From contig CAUAFG010000013.1 of the NCBI GenBank assembly GCA_958428235.1, positions 1-64,000 of the forward strand: a DNA stretch of 64,000 nt, given 5' to 3'. Positions 61,139-64,000 of the stretch are shown in pieces. Positions within the stretch are counted from its first letter, which is position 1. Every line of letters begins with the position of its first letter. A program made the translations under genes and the position numbers. The notes beneath the pieces were generated by a model, which worked only from the letters and a program-made list of their open reading frames with translations, had not been told where the DNA came from and searched no databases. This DNA is from Faeciplasma sp900553675. GTDB lineage: Bacteria > Bacillota > Clostridia > Oscillospirales > Ruminococcaceae.

Positions 61139-63703
61139 TCAATCATTGATATACCTTTTCAGTATCCTTGCAACCTCGTCAATGTCGATCGGCTTTGCAA
61201 CGTGTGCGTTCATGCCATGATCCAGACAGCGCTGAATATCGTCTGAGTAAGCGTCGGCGGTCATGGCGATTATCGGGATGTCAGCGTCGGGGCGATCCAT
61301 TGCGCGGATGGTGTCGGTAGCCTCGTAGCCGTCCATAATAGGCATTCTTATATCCATAAGGATAGCGTCGTAATATCCCGGCTCGGAGTTGCGGAACAGA
61401 TTTGCGCATACCTCGCCGTTTTCTGCCCAGTCAAGGGTAAGACCAAGGTCGCCCAAAAGCTCGTTGGCAATCTCCCAGTTAAGCTCGTTGTCCTCCGCAA
61501 CAAGCACGCGCTTGCCTGAAAACTGAAGCTTCGGCTTCTCCTCGACCGGCTGCTCATCCACAGCACCCATAAAGGGCTTTAAGCCGTAGAACAGCGTCGA
61601 GCGGAATAGCGGCTTCATCAAAAATCCGCTGATTCCGGCGGCTCTGGCTTCGTCCTCGATTTCCGTCCAGTCGTATGCCGACATCAGAAGGATGGGAACA
61701 TCGTTGCCCAGCTGCCGCCTCAGCTCGCGCGCGGTCTGAATGCCGTCCATATCCGGAAGCTTCCAGTCGAGCAGGATTACGTGATAATCGGTGTGCATCT
61801 TGTGGTGGCGGGTTGCCATCTTAACGGCGTCCTCGCCGTCAAGCACCCATTCGGCGCGGATTCCGATGGAGCGCAGCGAATCGACGGTGCTTTCGCAAAG
61901 CTGATGGTCGTCGTCAACAACAAGCATTATCCAGTCGGGAAGAACCATGTCCTCAATGCGTTCCTCAGCCTTCATAAGGTCGAGGACTACCTTGAACTCG
62001 GTGCCAACGCCCTGCTTGCTTTCCACCGTGATTTCGCCCTTCATTGCGTCGACAATGTATTTGGTGATAGCCATTCCAAGACCGGTGCCTTCGGTGCGGT
62101 GGATGCGCTTGTTGTCCTCGCGGGCAAAGGACTCAAATATGTGCTGGCGGAACTCCTCCGACATTCCTATGCCGGTGTCTTTTACCTGAATCAGTATGCG
62201 GACATAATCATCGCCCCTCGGCGAAGGCTCCTCGTGCAGTGATACGTCTATCGAGCCGTTTTCGGGCGTGAACTTTATAGCGTTCGACAAAAGGTTAATA
62301 AGCACCTGATTTAAGCGAACGCTGTCGCAATGCACGTTTTCGGAGAGAATGTTGAATATGGAAATGTTGAATTTCTGGTGTTTTGCCTTCACCTGCGGCT
62401 GGACTATGCTTACCATGCTTTCCATAACGTCGCGCAGGGAGACAAGCTCCTCGTTTAATGTCATCTTGCCGCTTTCTATCTTCGACATATCTAAAACGTC
62501 GTTGATAAGACCCAGCAGGTGGCGGCTTGACATGGTTATCTTTTTCAGGCAGTTCTGAACCTGCACCGGATCGTCCATATGAGCGGTGGCTATTGCCGTC
62601 ATGCCAACAATGGCGTTCATCGGCGTGCGTATGTCGTGGCTCATGTTGGACAGGAACTCGCCCTTTGACTTGCTGGCGATTTCAGCCTCCTTCTGTGCTT
62701 CCTCAGCCAGATGCTTGGCTTCTTCCAGTTCCTTCACCTGCGCGTGGTTGAGGGTGAAATATCTCAGGAACAAAACGATAAGTACAAACAGTATTACCGC
62801 ACACACCGCCGCCGAGGCAAGCATAGAGCGGGTTCCCAAGGTCTTTACAGATTCATTCAGCGAGCCGTATGGCATCAGCGTTACTAAGTACCACACGCTG
62901 TTTGGCAGACTCGAAGCATACATATGCTGACGCACGCCTTCAATCTGAACCATGGTGGAGTAATCCTTGCCCTCCTGCATAGCGGCTTCAAACTCGGCGA
63001 TGTATTCCTCCGGCGTCTGACCGTTGGTTTCCTCATATACCGCACGGACGCGGTCGAAGTAATTGTCTCTGACGGTGGCGGAGTTGCGCACTACAAAGGT
63101 GCCGTCCTTGCGGATTACAAGGGAGTAAACCAAAGAGTTTTCCTCTTCCAAGGAAAGAATATCCGAAAGGTAGCTTATGGGAAGCTCGCCTATCATGGCA
63201 ACGCAGTCCTCCATGCCCGGAATATCCAGTCTTACAGGTGCGCACATAAGCACCACCTGATCGCCCGAACCGTTGTATCCTACGGCGACGCGGCTTTCGC
63301 CAGCCTTAAGTGTATCCAAAAATACCGCGGGTCCGGAATATTGCAGCGGATCGCCGTAAATAGTCTCTAAGTTGCCCTCGCTGTCGCACCGGCTTACCGA
63401 TTCGTAATCGCGGCTGTGACCGTAGTAGGTCATCCATTTGAAGTATTCCTCCTTATTGCTTTCGCACATGGGAGGGATGTTCTGGGCAAAGGTGGTCATC
63501 GGGGTAAGGCATTGGTCACTAATAGCGTCGAAGTGCTTTGAAATACGGTCGTTGATGTTGGACATATATATGTTGCCCAGCTGTGTTACCGCCTGATCGT
63601 TCTGCCTGTTCAGATAAAACGCCAGTGCACCGAAGGCAATAACGCACACAATGCACACGCTGATAAGGCTTACGCTCAGAAAATGTTTTATCTTATCTTT
63701 CAT
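61139..63703 (-). CDS. Hybrid histidine kinase with two receiver domains
   Basis: This 854-residue membrane kinase has a first membrane helix (about 10-30), an extracellular Cache-like sensor (about 30-290), and a second helix (about 293-315). The HisKA box GEFLSNMSHDIRTPMNAI comes near residue 360 and the HATPase_c domain has NLLSNAIKFTPE and GTGLGMAITKYIV. Two receivers follow: LVVDDDHQ with VILLDWKLPDMDG, and VLVAEDNELN with AILMDIRMPIMDG. The output path is unclear, since no DNA-binding domain is present. The start overlaps the preceding gene by 11 bases. Confidence 0.92.
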   Translation of the reverse strand: MKDKIKHFLSVSLISVCIVCVIAFGALAFYLNRQNDQAVTQLGNIYMSNINDRISKHFDAISDQCLTPMTTFAQNIPPMCESNKEEYFKWMTYYGHSRDYESVSRCDSEGNLETIYGDPLQYSGPAVFLDTLKAGESRVAVGYNGSGDQVVLMCAPVRLDIPGMEDCVAMIGELPISYLSDILSLEEENSLVYSLVIRKDGTFVVRNSATVRDNYFDRVRAVYEETNGQTPEEYIAEFEAAMQEGKDYSTMVQIEGVRQHMYASSLPNSVWYLVTLMPYGSLNESVKTLGTRSMLASAAVCAVILFVLIVLFLRYFTLNHAQVKELEEAKHLAEEAQKEAEIASKSKGEFLSNMSHDIRTPMNAIVGMTAIATAHMDDPVQVQNCLKKITMSSRHLLGLINDVLDMSKIESGKMTLNEELVSLRDVMESMVSIVQPQVKAKHQKFNISIFNILSENVHCDSVRLNQVLINLLSNAIKFTPENGSIDVSLHEEPSPRGDDYVRILIQVKDTGIGMSEEFRQHIFESFAREDNKRIHRTEGTGLGMAITKYIVDAMKGEITVESKQGVGTEFKVVLDLMKAEERIEDMVLPDWIMLVVDDDHQLCESTVDSLRSIGIRAEWVLDGEDAVKMATRHHKMHTDYHVILLDWKLPDMDGIQTARELRRQLGNDVPILLMSAYDWTEIEDEARAAGISGFLMKPLFRSTLFYGLKPFMGAVDEQPVEEKPKLQFSGKRVLVAEDNELNWEIANELLGDLGLTLDWAENGEVCANLFRNSEPGYYDAILMDIRMPIMDGYEATDTIRAMDRPDADIPIIAMTADAYSDDIQRCLDHGMNAHVAKPIDIDEVARILKRYIND

Positions 63704-64000
63704 TTTTCAGCTCTCCTTCTGAAAAAGTTTGCTTTTGCAGGGCTTCCTTTAATACCGCCATTAAATTCGGTATGTCAATCGGTTTTGCAATGTGACCGTC
63801 CAGTCCGGATTCAAGCGCCTTCTGCCTGTCCTCTTCAAAGGCGTTGGCGGTCATGGCGTAAATCGGGATATTCGCTTTCCGCTTGTCCTTTAGCGCACGT
63901 ATACGGCGGGTTGCCTCATAACCATCCATCTGCGGCATTTGTATGTCCATAAGAATTATATCGTATCGGTCGGCGTCCGCCTTTTCAACATTATCAACGG
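63693..64000 (-). CDS. Receiver-domain protein, partial (likely hybrid kinase C-terminus)
   Basis: About 102 residues are visible before the window edge. The frame runs through the edge and reads DRYDIILMDIQMPQMDGYEATRRIR, a receiver with its phosphoacceptor Asp, then IPIYAMTANAFEEDRQKALESGLDGHIAKPID, with the conserved Lys. The end, LMAVLKEALQKQ, is a typical receiver terminus. It is probably the C-terminal receiver of another hybrid kinase, co-transcribed with the next one. Confidence 0.85.
   Translation of the reverse strand, partial: VDNVEKADADRYDIILMDIQMPQMDGYEATRRIRALKDKRKANIPIYAMTANAFEEDRQKALESGLDGHIAKPIDIPNLMAVLKEALQKQTFSEGELKNER

Overview
The window looks like about 64 kb of chromosome from a gut-type Clostridia bacterium, most likely Oscillospiraceae/Ruminococcaceae-like. 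This is inferred from gene content: LytTR regulators, paired LytTR-DUF3021 genes, many lipoproteins with Lys-rich signal peptides, AGGAGG ribosome sites, PcrA-type helicase and Gram-positive surface proteins. There is no rRNA, tRNA, CRISPR array, insertion sequence or phage gene that I can recognise.

Layout. 74-3086 (minus): a TetR-controlled redox operon (28-residue peptide, TetR, aldo/keto reductase, carboxymuconolactone decarboxylase-like protein, flavodoxin lipoprotein) with two palindromic operators. 3333-11774: divergent polysaccharide-degradation pair, a membrane-anchored clan GH-A hydrolase with CBM35-like modules and a GH2 beta-galactosidase lipoprotein. 12051-16727: MutS-family ATPase, LytTR+DUF3021, a frameshifted HSL-family hydrolase and a deoxyinosine DNA glycosylase. 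16856-21174: BlaI/BlaR1 pair whose sensor carries repeated extracellular modules and is broken by two frameshifts and a stop. 21468-26291: ferric-iron-type ABC importer with an MBL-fold enzyme. 26505-31069: PcrA helicase, AraC regulator, acetyltransferase. 31256-35411: GH26 mannanase, solute-binding lipoprotein and divergent AraC regulator. 35748-44895: TetR+CPBP protease, an ECF sigma factor with a very long C-terminal extension, 1-phosphofructokinase, a zinc-peptidase-like lipoprotein and a NatAB-type ABC exporter.

The most interesting part is 44982-58382. An AgrC/AgrA-like two-component system is divergent from a giant secreted beta-helix/YDG/InlB-repeat protein. The spacer holds two direct repeats 21 bp apart, the architecture of a LytTR-family binding site. 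Behind the giant gene come a 35-residue acidic peptide with a YxxPxM motif, a hairpin, a proline-rich membrane-anchored surface protein, and four overlapping or closely packed genes: HPr-kinase-like, PqqD-like (RRE), SipW-like S24/S26 peptidase and NTP_transf_5 nucleotidyltransferase. HPrK-like, PqqD and nucleotidyltransferase genes are known tailoring or recognition partners of lasso peptides, and YxxP is the lasso leader motif. No lasso cyclase or B2 protease is present, so this is a candidate for a non-lasso peptide- or surface-protein-modification system.

58592-61057 is a LytTR-DUF3021-ABC operon. 61139-64000 (minus) holds two consecutive hybrid histidine kinases, the first cut by the window end.

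Six apparent single-base frameshifts and one in-frame stop break otherwise intact proteins (near 815, 15577, 18856, 19664, 20836, 48314, 52514). They may be real mutations or sequence errors, and read data would be needed to tell.
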